In this document: one piece after another, positions 1 through 10,397 of the stretch
Layout: every line of letters begins with the position of its first letter
How positions within the stretch are numbered: position 1 is the stretch's first letter
Assembly (NCBI RefSeq): GCF_000348745.1
Contig: NC_020812.1
Location: 248,001 to 312,000 of the forward strand
DNA from: Micavibrio aeruginosavorus EPB
Lineage (GTDB): Bacteria; Pseudomonadota; Alphaproteobacteria; Micavibrionales; Micavibrionaceae
DNA length: 64,000 nt
Reading direction: 5' to 3'
The notes under the pieces: generated by a model
Database searches by the model: none
Told to the model about the DNA's origin: nothing
The model's input: only the letters and a program-made list of their open reading frames with translations
Program-made: the position numbers and the translations under genes

Positions 1-133
1 TTTAAAATCAGGCCGATAAAATTTTTTTTCGGGGAAATGTGAATTTGCGGCTGGGGAATCGGCCGGGAAAAGTCTATGATGTCAGTCAATTAAAACATGT
101 CCTTCAAGGGACGTCTGGGATAGTCTGTGTAAC

Positions 134-802
134 ATGAGAACTCTGTATCATCTTTGGCTTCACCCCTTTTCACGGAAGGTGCGCATCGCACTGGCCGAGA
201 AGAAGCTCGATTTCGAGCAGCGTATTGAAAAAGTGTGGGAACGCCGGACCGAGTTTCTGGCCCTGAACCCCGCGGGCGATGTCCCGGTTCTGGTCGAAGC
301 CGATGGCACGACCTTGGCCAACTCTCAGGTCATTTGCGAATATCTCGAAGAAGTCTACCCAGAGATTAATCTGCTGGGCTTTGATCCGGCACAGCGCGCG
401 GAAACGCGCCGCCTGGTCAGCTGGTTCGATGTGAAATTCAACCGCGAAGTCACCGACAATCTGGTCGGCGAAAAATTGATGAAGCGGTTTTTAAAATTGG
501 GTGAACCGCATGGCCCGTCTATTCGCGCCGGTCATGCCAACATTCACTACCATCTGGATTATATCGGTTTTCTGACGGAAAAACGCCGTTGGTTGGCCGG
601 TGAGAATTTTTCGCTGGCGGATATTGCGGCGGCGTCGCATTTATCAGCCATCGATTATATCGGCGACGTTCCATGGGATGAGCATCAGGCCGCCCGGGAA
701 TGGTATGCACGCGTGAAATCCCGGCCCAGCTTCCAGCCTCTGCTGGAGGATCGGATCCCCGGATTTACGCCTGTTGGCCACTACGAAAACGTAGATTTCT
801 AA
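134..802 (+). CDS. Glutathione S-transferase family protein
   Basis: Cytosolic GST of 222 residues, the usual family length. Residues 1 to about 80 form the thioredoxin-like glutathione-binding half: a catalytic-loop region with Ser13 in HPFSRKVRIAL, the cis-proline motif DVPVL near residue 50, and the glutathione gamma-glutamyl-binding segment ANSQVICEYLEE. The all-helical half follows, with the N-capping/hydrophobic-staple type segment FSLADIAAASHL. Members conjugate or reduce electrophiles with glutathione; the substrate cannot be told from sequence. It stands alone ahead of the epimerase gene. No strong Shine-Dalgarno precedes the ATG, but the first residues align with the GST fold, so the start is reasonable. 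Confidence 0.9.
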   Translation: MRTLYHLWLHPFSRKVRIALAEKKLDFEQRIEKVWERRTEFLALNPAGDVPVLVEADGTTLANSQVICEYLEEVYPEINLLGFDPAQRAETRRLVSWFDVKFNREVTDNLVGEKLMKRFLKLGEPHGPSIRAGHANIHYHLDYIGFLTEKRRWLAGENFSLADIAAASHLSAIDYIGDVPWDEHQAAREWYARVKSRPSFQPLLEDRIPGFTPVGHYENVDF

Positions 803-902
803 GATACAGTATCGATCCGTTTTTGTCGGGGAGAGCGAAGTCTCCCCCGCATCGGTGACTGCGCTTCAAAGCGCGAGAGAAAAAGAAGAATGCAGTAAGG
901 TA

Positions 903-1838
903 ATGACGGACAAAAAACTTTTTTGTTTTGGATACGGGTACACCGGTGACTATCTGGGCCAGGCTTTGAAAAAAGCCGGCGGGTGGGCCATTGCGGGCAC
1001 GACGCGTGACCCCGAAAAACGCCGCTTCCTGAAAAATCTGGGTGTGCGCGGTTATATGTTCGACTACACCCAGCCGCTCGAAGACCCGCAATTGTTCCTG
1101 AAGGGAACCACCCACCTTCTGATCTCCACCCCGCCGGCGGATAATGGTGATCCCACGTTCCTGATGCATGAAGACGATATTTTATCCATCCCGACGCTGG
1201 AATGGGTTGGGTATCTGTCATCGACGTCGGTGTATGGTGATCGCAGCGGCGAATGGGTCGACGAAAATTCCGAAGTGCGTCCATCCACCAAACGCGGTTC
1301 ACGTCGCGCCCGGGCCGAAGCGCAATGGCTGTCGCTGGCGGGCCAGGGTGTGCCGGTGCATGTGTTCCGTCTGGCGGGCATTTACGGCCCCGGACGATCC
1401 GCATTGGATTCCGTGCGCGCCGGTATTGCCCGCCGTATTGATAAACCCGGCCACGCGTTCAGCCGCATTCATATCGATGATATCGTTCAAGTGTTGATGG
1501 CGTCGATGGCAAAACCCAATCCGGGTGCGGTTTATAATCTGGCCGATGATCTGGCCGCCCCCAGCCACGCGGTGATTGCCGAGGCCTGTGACATGCTGGG
1601 CCTGACCCCGCCGCCGCTGATTAAATATGACGACGCCGACATGGCCCCAATTGCCCGCAGTTTTTATTCCGACAACAAGCGCATTAAAAACGACCGCATT
1701 AAAAACGAACTGGGCGTCGTCCTGAAACATCCGACCTTTATGGAAGGGCTGCAGGATTGTCTGGCCAAGGAACAGGCGCACCGTTCCCGTATGGGTGCCT
1801 TTGCCGCCGCCGCCATAGGCGGGTCCCGCGAGGGGTAG
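903..1838 (+). CDS. NAD(P)-dependent epimerase/dehydratase-like protein (YeeZ-type extended SDR)
   Basis: About 311 residues from the ATG at 903. The N-terminus has a Rossmann dinucleotide loop (FGYGYTGDYLGQAL), followed by LLISTPP and the SDR strand-5 motif YLSSTSVYGDRSGEWVDE. FRLAGIYGPGRSALD and FSRIHIDDIVQ are typical of the C-terminal half of extended SDRs. The pattern resembles YeeZ-like proteins, which bind NAD(P) but have no settled substrate. A GTG at 855 would add 16 residues with no homology signal, so the start at 903 is preferred. A weak GC hairpin and T-rich stretch follow the stop. Confidence 0.82.
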   Translation: MTDKKLFCFGYGYTGDYLGQALKKAGGWAIAGTTRDPEKRRFLKNLGVRGYMFDYTQPLEDPQLFLKGTTHLLISTPPADNGDPTFLMHEDDILSIPTLEWVGYLSSTSVYGDRSGEWVDENSEVRPSTKRGSRRARAEAQWLSLAGQGVPVHVFRLAGIYGPGRSALDSVRAGIARRIDKPGHAFSRIHIDDIVQVLMASMAKPNPGAVYNLADDLAAPSHAVIAEACDMLGLTPPPLIKYDDADMAPIARSFYSDNKRIKNDRIKNELGVVLKHPTFMEGLQDCLAKEQAHRSRMGAFAAAAIGGSREG

Positions 1839-1984
1839 ATTTTCAAGACGGATTGAGGGGCTTTGGGCCTCTATTTTTATGTTTATTTTCAGTGTGTTGA
1901 TGCGGTTCGCACGCGAAAGTTTGTGCGGCCTTTGTGGTTTGTGGTACGACCATATTTCTGCAAAAAACGAAACGGGATTGGGTC

Positions 1985-2389
1985 ATGGCCGGAGTGGGCG
2001 AAACATATTCATTGAGTGAAGATTATCTGCGCGGTGCGTTTGAGCGCGCGCAGGCCGACAAACAAGATTTTCTGATCACATACACTTACGGCGAAGAAGG
2101 CATGCCATGGGGCTTTTGCCCGATGATTGATCTTCACGAATCCTGCGTGGCTGTGACCAAGGACACGATGCGCCGCGACTTGCTGGGCGTTTATACGAAG
2201 CACGGCGTTCTCAATATCAGCCGTGTTTATGATTTGTCGTGCGATTTTGAAAATGCGTGCGGCGGTGTAGAAAAATTGCCGTACGAAGTGGATGTGGCCG
2301 CAAACGATATCATCGTCAAAGTGAATGCAATTGAAGAGTGGCAGAACCAACCCTTCTGGAAGCGCTGGTTGACCAAGCCGAAAATCTAA
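1985..2389 (+). CDS. Hypothetical protein
   Basis: A soluble acidic protein of about 134 residues that I do not recognise. It has no signal peptide or membrane segment. Visible features are a charged helix near the N-terminus (LRGAFERAQADKQDF), aromatic-rich strands (FLITYTYGEEGMPWGFCP), three cysteines and a basic tail ending KRWLTKPKI. The ATG at 1985 is favoured over one at 1934 because the extra residues look non-coding. The stop lies 10 bases from the stop of the convergent histidine kinase gene, leaving no room for a terminator between them. Confidence 0.6.
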   Translation: MAGVGETYSLSEDYLRGAFERAQADKQDFLITYTYGEEGMPWGFCPMIDLHESCVAVTKDTMRRDLLGVYTKHGVLNISRVYDLSCDFENACGGVEKLPYEVDVAANDIIVKVNAIEEWQNQPFWKRWLTKPKI

Positions 2390-2399
2390 GACTGTTTGA

Positions 2400-4478
2400 T
2401 TAAATCAGATCATCGATGGGCGCAGGGAGAGATCCTTGCGCCTTCATTGCATCATAGGCGTTGTACGGCAGGCGGACGCTGACCGCGGTGCCGATGCCGA
2501 CGGTGGATTCGATGTGCAACGTGCCGCCGTGCAGTTCGATCAACTCCTTGGTGATGGCCAGCCCCAGTCCCGTGCCCTCATGCTTGCGCGTGTAGTGGGA
2601 TGCGGCCTGTTCGAACGGACGGGTGACGTTTTTCAGCTTGTTCGCCGGAATGCCAATGCCCGTGTCGGTGACTTTGATCAGCACGTAATCATCACGTTCC
2701 ATGCAATCAATCCGTACCGATCCGCCCGCGTCGGTGAATTTCACCGCGTTGGAGAGCAGGTTCAACAACACCTGCATCACGGCGCGGCGGTCGGCGATGA
2801 TTTGTAAATCTTCGTTCGCCATGTCGATGCTGACGCGGATTTTGGCCTCGGTCGCGCGGCCTTCCATCATGTGGACGGCCAGGCGGATGACCTTGGAGAC
2901 ATTCAGTTCTTCCAGATCCAGCTCATACTTCCCGGCTTCGATCTTGGACATGTCCAGAATATCGGCGATCAAATCGAGCAGATGTTCACCGCTTTCGCGG
3001 ATGCCGCCGATATAATCCAGATAACGGTCGGACCCGATGGGGCCCAGCAACTGGCGCTGCATCATCTCGGAAAAACCGATAATGGCGTTCAATGGTGTAC
3101 GCAGTTCGTGGCTCATATTCGCCAGGAATTGGGATTTCGCGGCATAGGCGCGTTCGGCGGCTTCTTTTGCTTCGTGCAGATCGCGTTCGTACAAAGTGCG
3201 GTCGGTTACGTCCTGCATAATCCCGAACAGGGAAATGACTTCGCCATCGGCATCGTTTTCGCAACGGCCTTCGCATCGGATGTAACGCACCTCGCCACTG
3301 GGGCGCAGGACGCGGAATTCCATTTCATACGGTTTTTGTTCGATAATCGCGCGCTGGAACGCCTGTAACAGGCGGCCCACATCGCGGCGGTGGAGCAGGG
3401 CATTCACACTGTCCAGTGTCGGGTGGAACTGTTCCGGGTCGACGCCGAAGATGCAGTAAATTTCCTCGGAGAAAATGATGTCGGTTGCGCCCACGATCCA
3501 ACGCCAGTGGCCCATATGGCCGATGGCTTGGGCCTCGCGCAACATTTGCTGTTGGCGGAACAGGGCGTCTTCCTGTTTTTTAATGGCGGTGACGTTGCGG
3601 CCCACGCTGTAAATCGCATCGCCGGACCGTTTGTTGCGCCATTCCATCCATAATGATGCGCCATCGCGGGTCAGCATGCGGCATTCGAAATCAATGACAT
3701 GGTCATGCACCGCGTCATCGGTCATCAATGCGCCGATGGCGTTGCGCACCATGGCTTTATCTTCCGGGTGGATGGCGTCCAGAAAGCTCATCCGCTGCAT
3801 CTGGCTTTCGGTATAGCCCAGCGTGTCGGCCATCACCGGATTGATCCGGGTGAAGCGCGCGCGCGTATCGGATACGGCCATCAAGTCGGATGACATCGCC
3901 ATGAAATGCGCGGTTTCGGTATTGGCAGCGGTGGCGGCGCCCTGTTTTGCGGCGGCGTCATCGGCGCGGGTTTTCCATTCATTCCCGGCGATCCGGTCCA
4001 ACAGGCGCGCGGCCATGTCGGTATCCAGACCCGCATTGCGTGCGGTTTCGCCGTCCGTGCCCGAGGCAATGATCAGGCCGCGGCCATCGGCCATTTTCAG
4101 GCGGTCAAACTGGTACGGGCCGCGCACGGGGGGCAACGCATGGCCGGTCTGGATATCGACCAGATGCAACCCTTCGCGCAGGCTGGAGAGAATGGCGTTC
4201 GCGTCATCGCGGCGTGCGCCGAACATGGATGTGGCATGAAACGCATCATCAGGTTCGGCAAAGGTGAATACGCTGGTCAGCGCGCGACCAATCAGGTCGG
4301 CGGGCTCCACGCCGCACAAGGCGGCAAAATCGGTCGTGGCAAAAAGGATTTTTCCATCCTGATCGGCGATCAGGCGCGGCACACCATCGTTCAGATCATC
4401 CAACGCGCCCGGCGCAACACGATTGGCGACCTGTGCGGTCGCTGTGCCTGTCGGGGTTTGGGTGTCCTTTGGGGCCAT
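2400..4478 (-). CDS. Multi-PAS sensor histidine kinase
   Basis: A 692-residue kinase that should autophosphorylate on His457 and pass phosphate to an unidentified response regulator. Three PAS-like segments are visible at about 30-140, 190-300 and 315-430; the last ends in the PAC-type FGIMQDVTDRTLYERDL. The HisKA H-box FLANMSHELRTPLNAIIGF spans 451-469. The ATPase domain has the N-box LLNLLSNAVKF (571-581), G1 DTGIGI (605-610) and G2 GTGLGL (635-640). No transmembrane segment or receiver domain is seen, so it is probably a cytoplasmic sensor. No response regulator partner lies in the window. Two strong inverted repeats and an ACAGGGAT element lie upstream of its start. Confidence 0.92.
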   Translation of the reverse strand: MAPKDTQTPTGTATAQVANRVAPGALDDLNDGVPRLIADQDGKILFATTDFAALCGVEPADLIGRALTSVFTFAEPDDAFHATSMFGARRDDANAILSSLREGLHLVDIQTGHALPPVRGPYQFDRLKMADGRGLIIASGTDGETARNAGLDTDMAARLLDRIAGNEWKTRADDAAAKQGAATAANTETAHFMAMSSDLMAVSDTRARFTRINPVMADTLGYTESQMQRMSFLDAIHPEDKAMVRNAIGALMTDDAVHDHVIDFECRMLTRDGASLWMEWRNKRSGDAIYSVGRNVTAIKKQEDALFRQQQMLREAQAIGHMGHWRWIVGATDIIFSEEIYCIFGVDPEQFHPTLDSVNALLHRRDVGRLLQAFQRAIIEQKPYEMEFRVLRPSGEVRYIRCEGRCENDADGEVISLFGIMQDVTDRTLYERDLHEAKEAAERAYAAKSQFLANMSHELRTPLNAIIGFSEMMQRQLLGPIGSDRYLDYIGGIRESGEHLLDLIADILDMSKIEAGKYELDLEELNVSKVIRLAVHMMEGRATEAKIRVSIDMANEDLQIIADRRAVMQVLLNLLSNAVKFTDAGGSVRIDCMERDDYVLIKVTDTGIGIPANKLKNVTRPFEQAASHYTRKHEGTGLGLAITKELIELHGGTLHIESTVGIGTAVSVRLPYNAYDAMKAQGSLPAPIDDLI

Positions 4479-4532
4479 TGAGATTTACCAACTTACGGGC
4501 CGTTTGGCCTCGTTATCCCTGTACAACTCACC

Positions 4533-4581
4533 GATTCGAACGGTTTCGAATCACATTTAACGCCTGTCATGATGACAGGCG
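4533..4581. repeat. Two adjacent perfect inverted repeats upstream of the kinase gene
   Basis: GATTCGAA (4533-4540) is mirrored by TTCGAATC (4545-4552) around a 4-base loop. Eight bases further, 4561-4581 is a 10-bp-stem palindrome CGCCTGTCAT-G-ATGACAGGCG. Both lie 55-103 bases before the kinase start. They could be operator sites or RNA hairpins. Neither has a T-tract on either side, which argues against a simple terminator. Confidence 0.6.
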
Positions 4582-4647
4582 GAGTGGGGCCTTTTCAACC
4601 AAAAGATTTTGGAAATTTGCGCGATTATTGAAAAAGATCGCTTGACG

Positions 4648-4941
4648 TTATGGATTTGGTTTGGGGAGCGTTTGCACGCGCTGGATCGCCTGCTCCACCA
4701 CGGTGGCCACATGATCGGCGTGATCCGGCGCATGTTGGTTCACATAGTTCATGATGGCACACAGTGTCGAGATCGGACGGGCCGGGGCCAGCGGCAAGGC
4801 CGGTGTATCAGTGCCATGGTGCAAAGCGCATTCGTGTGTATTGGTGTCGATGGAAAAACGCGCCCCACCCTCATCCGGGGGCAGGCGGGTCAGCGTGTTG
4901 AGGACGTCGCGCAACGGCGTCAAATGATCCGGCAAATCCAT
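4648..4941 (-). CDS. Small hypothetical protein
   Basis: A 97-residue protein not assigned to a family. It begins MDLPDHLTPLRDVLNTLTRLP and has a central segment with His and Cys (THECALHHG), then a helix-rich C-terminal half (DHADHVATVVEQAIQRVQ) and a Lys/Pro tail. It has no signal peptide or membrane segment. It is transcribed in the same direction as the kinase downstream of it, but the gap of about 170 bases holds two palindromes, so shared transcription is uncertain. Moderate confidence that it is a gene, since length and local GC alone do not prove it. Confidence 0.5.
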   Translation of the reverse strand: MDLPDHLTPLRDVLNTLTRLPPDEGGARFSIDTNTHECALHHGTDTPALPLAPARPISTLCAIMNYVNQHAPDHADHVATVVEQAIQRVQTLPKPNP

Positions 4942-5034
4942 GATTGGTACACACCCAAAATTTTGTTTTTATAATTATGGGAAAATGTAGCCCAGAATGG
5001 TGCGGTGCGTCAAGTTTGTTGGGAAGGTAGAAGG

Positions 5035-5079
5035 CCCTCACCCCGGCCCTCTCCCCCCGGGAGAGGGTTAGGGTGAGGG
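5035..5079. repeat. REP-like palindromic element
   Basis: An imperfect palindrome beginning CCCTCACCCCGGCCCTCTCC and ending GGGAGAGGGTTAGGGTGAGGG. This CCCTCACCC/GGGTGAGGG layout is a common intergenic REP family in proteobacterial genomes. It lies between the redoxin gene and the small ORF, next to a separate terminator hairpin. Confidence 0.7.
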
Positions 5080-5087
5080 TGCATACG

Positions 5088-5124
5088 AAAACGCCCTCCC
5101 CGACCATGCCGGAGAGGGCGTTTT
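5088..5124. terminator. Bidirectional terminator hairpin
   Basis: AAAACGCCCTC at the left pairs with GAGGGCGTTTT at the right, giving a long stem bounded by A and T tracts. It lies 25 bases beyond the stop of the leftward redoxin gene and should end that transcript. Confidence 0.75.
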
Positions 5125-5148
5125 CCAAACCGCTTAATGTTTAATATT

Positions 5149-5748
5149 TCACGCCACAGCCATATAAGGCTGGCTGCTGGCCGTTTCCACCGGTTTCCCG
5201 GCGGCCAGGTCGGCCAGTGCGGCGCGGACATAGTTTTTCGCCCCGGCAATGGTGGCGGGGTCTGCGCTTTTGTTATCGTCAATCGCACCGGCATAGACCA
5301 GCGTGCCTTCGCCGTTGATCACGAACATGTGCGGGGTCGTGCTGGCACCATAGGCGTGGCCGACGGTTCCATCGCCATCCAGCAGATAGGCGGTGGCCTT
5401 CATGCCTTCGCGGGTAATGACCTCTTCGGCTTGCGCGCCGGTCACATGGCCCTGCTTGCCCTCGGCGCCCGAGTTAATCACCAGCCAGACCACACCCTGG
5501 CCTGTGGCTTCTTCCTGCAGGGTTTGCATGTTCTTGCTGTCGTAATGTTTGCGCACGAACGGGCATTCGGCGTTGGTCCATTCCAGAACGACGGTCTTGC
5601 CCTTGAAGTCGGACAGGTTGTGGGACGTGCCCTTGGAATCGGTCAGGGTAAAGGCCGGCGCGGCCTCGCCCACCGTTGCGGCGGCGTGTGCGGACAGCGT
5701 CGGGGCAAACATCAAAGCGGCAACGGCCGCGGCAAGCAGGATTTTCAT
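5149..5748 (-). CDS. Periplasmic redoxin (thioredoxin-like/peroxiredoxin-like)
   Basis: About 199 residues from the ATG at 5748. Residues 1-22 are a Sec signal peptide ending LSAHA. The mature part has the redoxin signature: GEAAPAFTLTDSKG, then KGKTVVLEW and a single reactive-type Cys62 in NAECPFVRKHY, with no CxxC. The C-terminal half has TPHMFVINGEGTLVYAGAID, the usual TlpA/AhpC-like strand. It is 48 bases downstream of the DsbD-like transporter on the same strand, so it is probably reduced by that protein, as ScsB-type transporters reduce periplasmic peroxiredoxin-like partners. Its own substrate is unknown. Confidence 0.85.
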   Translation of the reverse strand: MKILLAAAVAALMFAPTLSAHAAATVGEAAPAFTLTDSKGTSHNLSDFKGKTVVLEWTNAECPFVRKHYDSKNMQTLQEEATGQGVVWLVINSGAEGKQGHVTGAQAEEVITREGMKATAYLLDGDGTVGHAYGASTTPHMFVINGEGTLVYAGAIDDNKSADPATIAGAKNYVRAALADLAAGKPVETASSQPYMAVA

Positions 5749-5796
5749 GGTCGATCTCTCTCCATCAGGTTTGAACAAGGTACGCAGAATGAAGTG

Positions 5797-7944
5797 TTAT
5801 TCCGGATTGATGACATCCGCCACGATGCCGGGTGTCAGAAGCTGTGGCAAGACCACTGCATCCGGGCGTGTGCCATTCACGGCAGGCGGATAGTACACAT
5901 AGAGCGGAACGCCATTACGTCCATAGGATTCAAGAAATTTTGTGATGTCCGGATTCTGGTTGGTCCAATCGCCTTTCAGGTAGGCGATGTTTTTGTCCTT
6001 GAACAAATTCATCGTATCCATGGTGGCGATGGCGACGCGTTCATTCACCTTGCATGTGATGCACCAGGCGGCGGTCATATTGATAAAAACTGCCTGATCC
6101 GTGGCCAGCAATTCATTCAACCGCGCGGTGGTGAAGGGTTCAGCGTCGCCGTTGGCCGTTTGCACCATGCCCACCGGGGCCGTGTCCATCATCGGCTTGG
6201 ACATCGGGGCGAAGGGCAGCAGGGCCAGCGCCAGCGCAATCAGCCCCAGAAGGGTGATGATCATCCGGCCCATCCCCGCATCGGGACGGTGGGACAGCAT
6301 CCACAAGGCAAACGCGATCAGCACCATACCGACCAGCGCGGCCAGAACGCCGTGCGGCCCGCTTTGCAGGCTCAAAACCCACACCAGCCAGACGGCGGAG
6401 CCATACATCGGGAAGGCGAGGAATTCACGGAAGCGCAGCATCCACGCGCCCGGTTTCGGCAAGGCGCGCGCCAGTGCCGGAATAAAACACAGGGCCAGAT
6501 ACGGCAAGGCCAGGCCAAAGCCCAACGCCATAAAGACGGACAGGGCGGTCACGGGCGGTTGCACCAGCGCATACCCCAACGCCGCCGCCATAAACGGTGC
6601 AGTGCACGGCGTGGCGACAATGGTGGCCAGCATCCCGGTAAAGAACGATCCGCGCAAGCCCGATTGCCCGGCCAGTTTTTGCCCGACGCCCGCCAATTGC
6701 CCGCCAAATTCAAACACGCCGGACAAGGACAAGCCGATGACAAACAGCAGATATGCCAGTGCCAGAATGACCTGCGGATTTTGTAACTGGAACCCCCAGC
6801 CGATTTGTGCGCCCCCGGATTTCAGGGCGATCAACGCGCCGGCCACAATGCCAAAGCACACCAAGATGCCCGCGGTATAGGCCAGCCCGTGTGCGCGGGC
6901 GTGGTCTTTATCTTTCCCCTGCATCTGCACCAGTTTGAGCGCCTTCAGCGATAAAACCGGAAACACGCACGGCATCAAATTCAAAACCATACCGCCCAGC
7001 AGGGCAAACAGCAGGGCCTGCATCAATGTTGTTGTTGGTGCGGCGGGGGCGGGTGATGGGTCCTGTGTGGGTGACGGTGCGGATGGTGCTGCGCCATCGA
7101 TTGCGCCGGGCTCAATCGTGACGCGATGGGCGCGGCCATTCGCCGCCAGGACGATATCAAATGATCCTAACTCTTCAACCGCGCGGGTGGTGTCGCGGGT
7201 TTGGCGGATGGTGATGGTTTCACCCGTAGTGGTGATGGCGGGGCTGGCGTTATTGATGATGGCGCCCCATTCATGCGGAAATACGCGCAGCGCCGGATCA
7301 TTCAAGTCTGCCAGTGCGGCGGGGTTGTTCGGCGTGATGGTGATGATGAAATCCGTTGCATCCGTGCTGTATGTGGCTGTGGCATCCAGTGTGGTGGGCT
7401 GGGCGGCACGCGCGGCCGTGATCATGGTGCTGTCCGCCGGCGTGTCCGTGCCATCCCCTGCGTTCAGTGTGATCTCGTGGCTGGAAAATTCCGGAATACA
7501 GATGTCTTTGCACACCAGAATTTCGACGTCGGCTTTAATCGTGATTGGCCCGGCGGGCAGGGTGGCGGGGACGGTGATATCCTGCAACAGGGTCGCGGCG
7601 TTTTCATACCCGTAATTCATCAGCCCGGCATAGGGCACCGCGTGCGGCGTGGGCCAATGCAGGGCGCCCGCGGTAAATCCATCGGGCAGGGTCCATGTGA
7701 TGTTCGGGGCCATGCCGGAATCGCCGGGGTTCAGCCAATAAGTGTGCCACCCATCATTGATGGTTTGGTCCACGGCGACTTGAAACGTCGTTCCGGCCTC
7801 GATCGGGTTCTGTTCCGGAATCAGGCGAATGGTGACGTTGGGCTCTGCGCTTACGGGCTGTGCTTGCACCGGACCCGTTGAGACCGCCAGCATCGATACA
7901 AGGGCCAGCAGGGATGCAAGGGTCAGCAGGGGGCGGAAGCGCAT
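5797..7944 (-). CDS. DsbD/ScsB-family thiol:disulfide interchange transporter
   Basis: About 715 residues from the ATG at 7944; the next residues form a signal peptide ending VQAQ. A large periplasmic N-terminal domain follows, with a cysteine pair in LVCKDICIPEF. The membrane domain has about eight helices and the paired cysteines MPCVFPVLSLKALKL and ATPCTAPFMAAALGY that define the DsbD electron-transfer core. The C-terminal thioredoxin-like domain carries AAWCITCKVNE (CxxC). The three modules pass electrons from cytoplasmic thioredoxin to periplasmic partners. The long N-terminal domain is more like ScsB than classical DsbD. The downstream redoxin is the likely client. Confidence 0.9.
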   Translation of the reverse strand: MRFRPLLTLASLLALVSMLAVSTGPVQAQPVSAEPNVTIRLIPEQNPIEAGTTFQVAVDQTINDGWHTYWLNPGDSGMAPNITWTLPDGFTAGALHWPTPHAVPYAGLMNYGYENAATLLQDITVPATLPAGPITIKADVEILVCKDICIPEFSSHEITLNAGDGTDTPADSTMITAARAAQPTTLDATATYSTDATDFIITITPNNPAALADLNDPALRVFPHEWGAIINNASPAITTTGETITIRQTRDTTRAVEELGSFDIVLAANGRAHRVTIEPGAIDGAAPSAPSPTQDPSPAPAAPTTTLMQALLFALLGGMVLNLMPCVFPVLSLKALKLVQMQGKDKDHARAHGLAYTAGILVCFGIVAGALIALKSGGAQIGWGFQLQNPQVILALAYLLFVIGLSLSGVFEFGGQLAGVGQKLAGQSGLRGSFFTGMLATIVATPCTAPFMAAALGYALVQPPVTALSVFMALGFGLALPYLALCFIPALARALPKPGAWMLRFREFLAFPMYGSAVWLVWVLSLQSGPHGVLAALVGMVLIAFALWMLSHRPDAGMGRMIITLLGLIALALALLPFAPMSKPMMDTAPVGMVQTANGDAEPFTTARLNELLATDQAVFINMTAAWCITCKVNERVAIATMDTMNLFKDKNIAYLKGDWTNQNPDITKFLESYGRNGVPLYVYYPPAVNGTRPDAVVLPQLLTPGIVADVINPE

Positions 7945-8086
7945 GGTTAAGATCCTGATTTTTCCGGTAAAAAACAAACGGCTTCAATAATGTAGCCTAT
8001 TCCTCGCCGGGGGCAAGAGCGCGGGTGTGCTTGACTCTTATGATGGGGTGTAGACAATACGCGCGGACCTTTATGGGGGATCAGCA

Positions 8087-10096
<2,010 letters not shown>

Positions 10097-10116
10097 AAAA
10101 AAGGGCTATTGGATCG

Positions 10117-10147
10117 CCAGCTTGATCATCCCCCACATGGGGGCTGG
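10117..10147 (+). terminator. Possible weak terminator after aacS
   Basis: CCCCC-ACAT-GGGGG (10130-10143) inside an outer CCAGC...GCTGG pairing, followed only by TTTGCATTT. The stem is good but the T-tract is poor. Confidence 0.4.
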
Positions 10148-10252
10148 TTTGCATTTGCGACATTGCGGCAGAAATTATCCAATTTTTTCAATGCCATGGC
10201 TTTTTACTTATAAAAATCAAACGTTCCACTTTATAAAATCAAAAGAATCCCT

Positions 10253-10282
10253 TTGACTCATTCTTAGGGTTTTCCCTATAAA
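10253..10282 (+). promoter_or_regulatory. Candidate sigma-70 promoter for the aminotransferase gene
   Basis: TTGACT (10253-10258) and TATAAA (10277-10282) are 18 bases apart. The spacer holds the mirror TAGGG-TTTT-CCCTA, which overlaps the -10. The surrounding 100 bases are AT-rich, unlike the coding regions. The next gene starts 115 bases downstream. The rest of the 300-base gap from 10097 holds nothing else that I can name. Confidence 0.5.
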
Positions 10283-10397
10283 ACAAATATCAGGCCACGG
10301 CGGACGTTTCAAAGATCAGCCGGGCCGATAACGATGAACCGGGCAAATGCCGGTTTAGAGTTGGTGTGAAAAAGAAAAACGAAGGGTGTAAGGCGCT

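Noticed and set aside
5137-6786. 549-residue open frame antisense to the DsbD-like gene
   Set aside because: Its product is rich in His, Gly, Gln and Arg with no fold signals, the usual look of a reverse-strand shadow in GC-rich DNA; the DsbD motifs on the other strand are clear.
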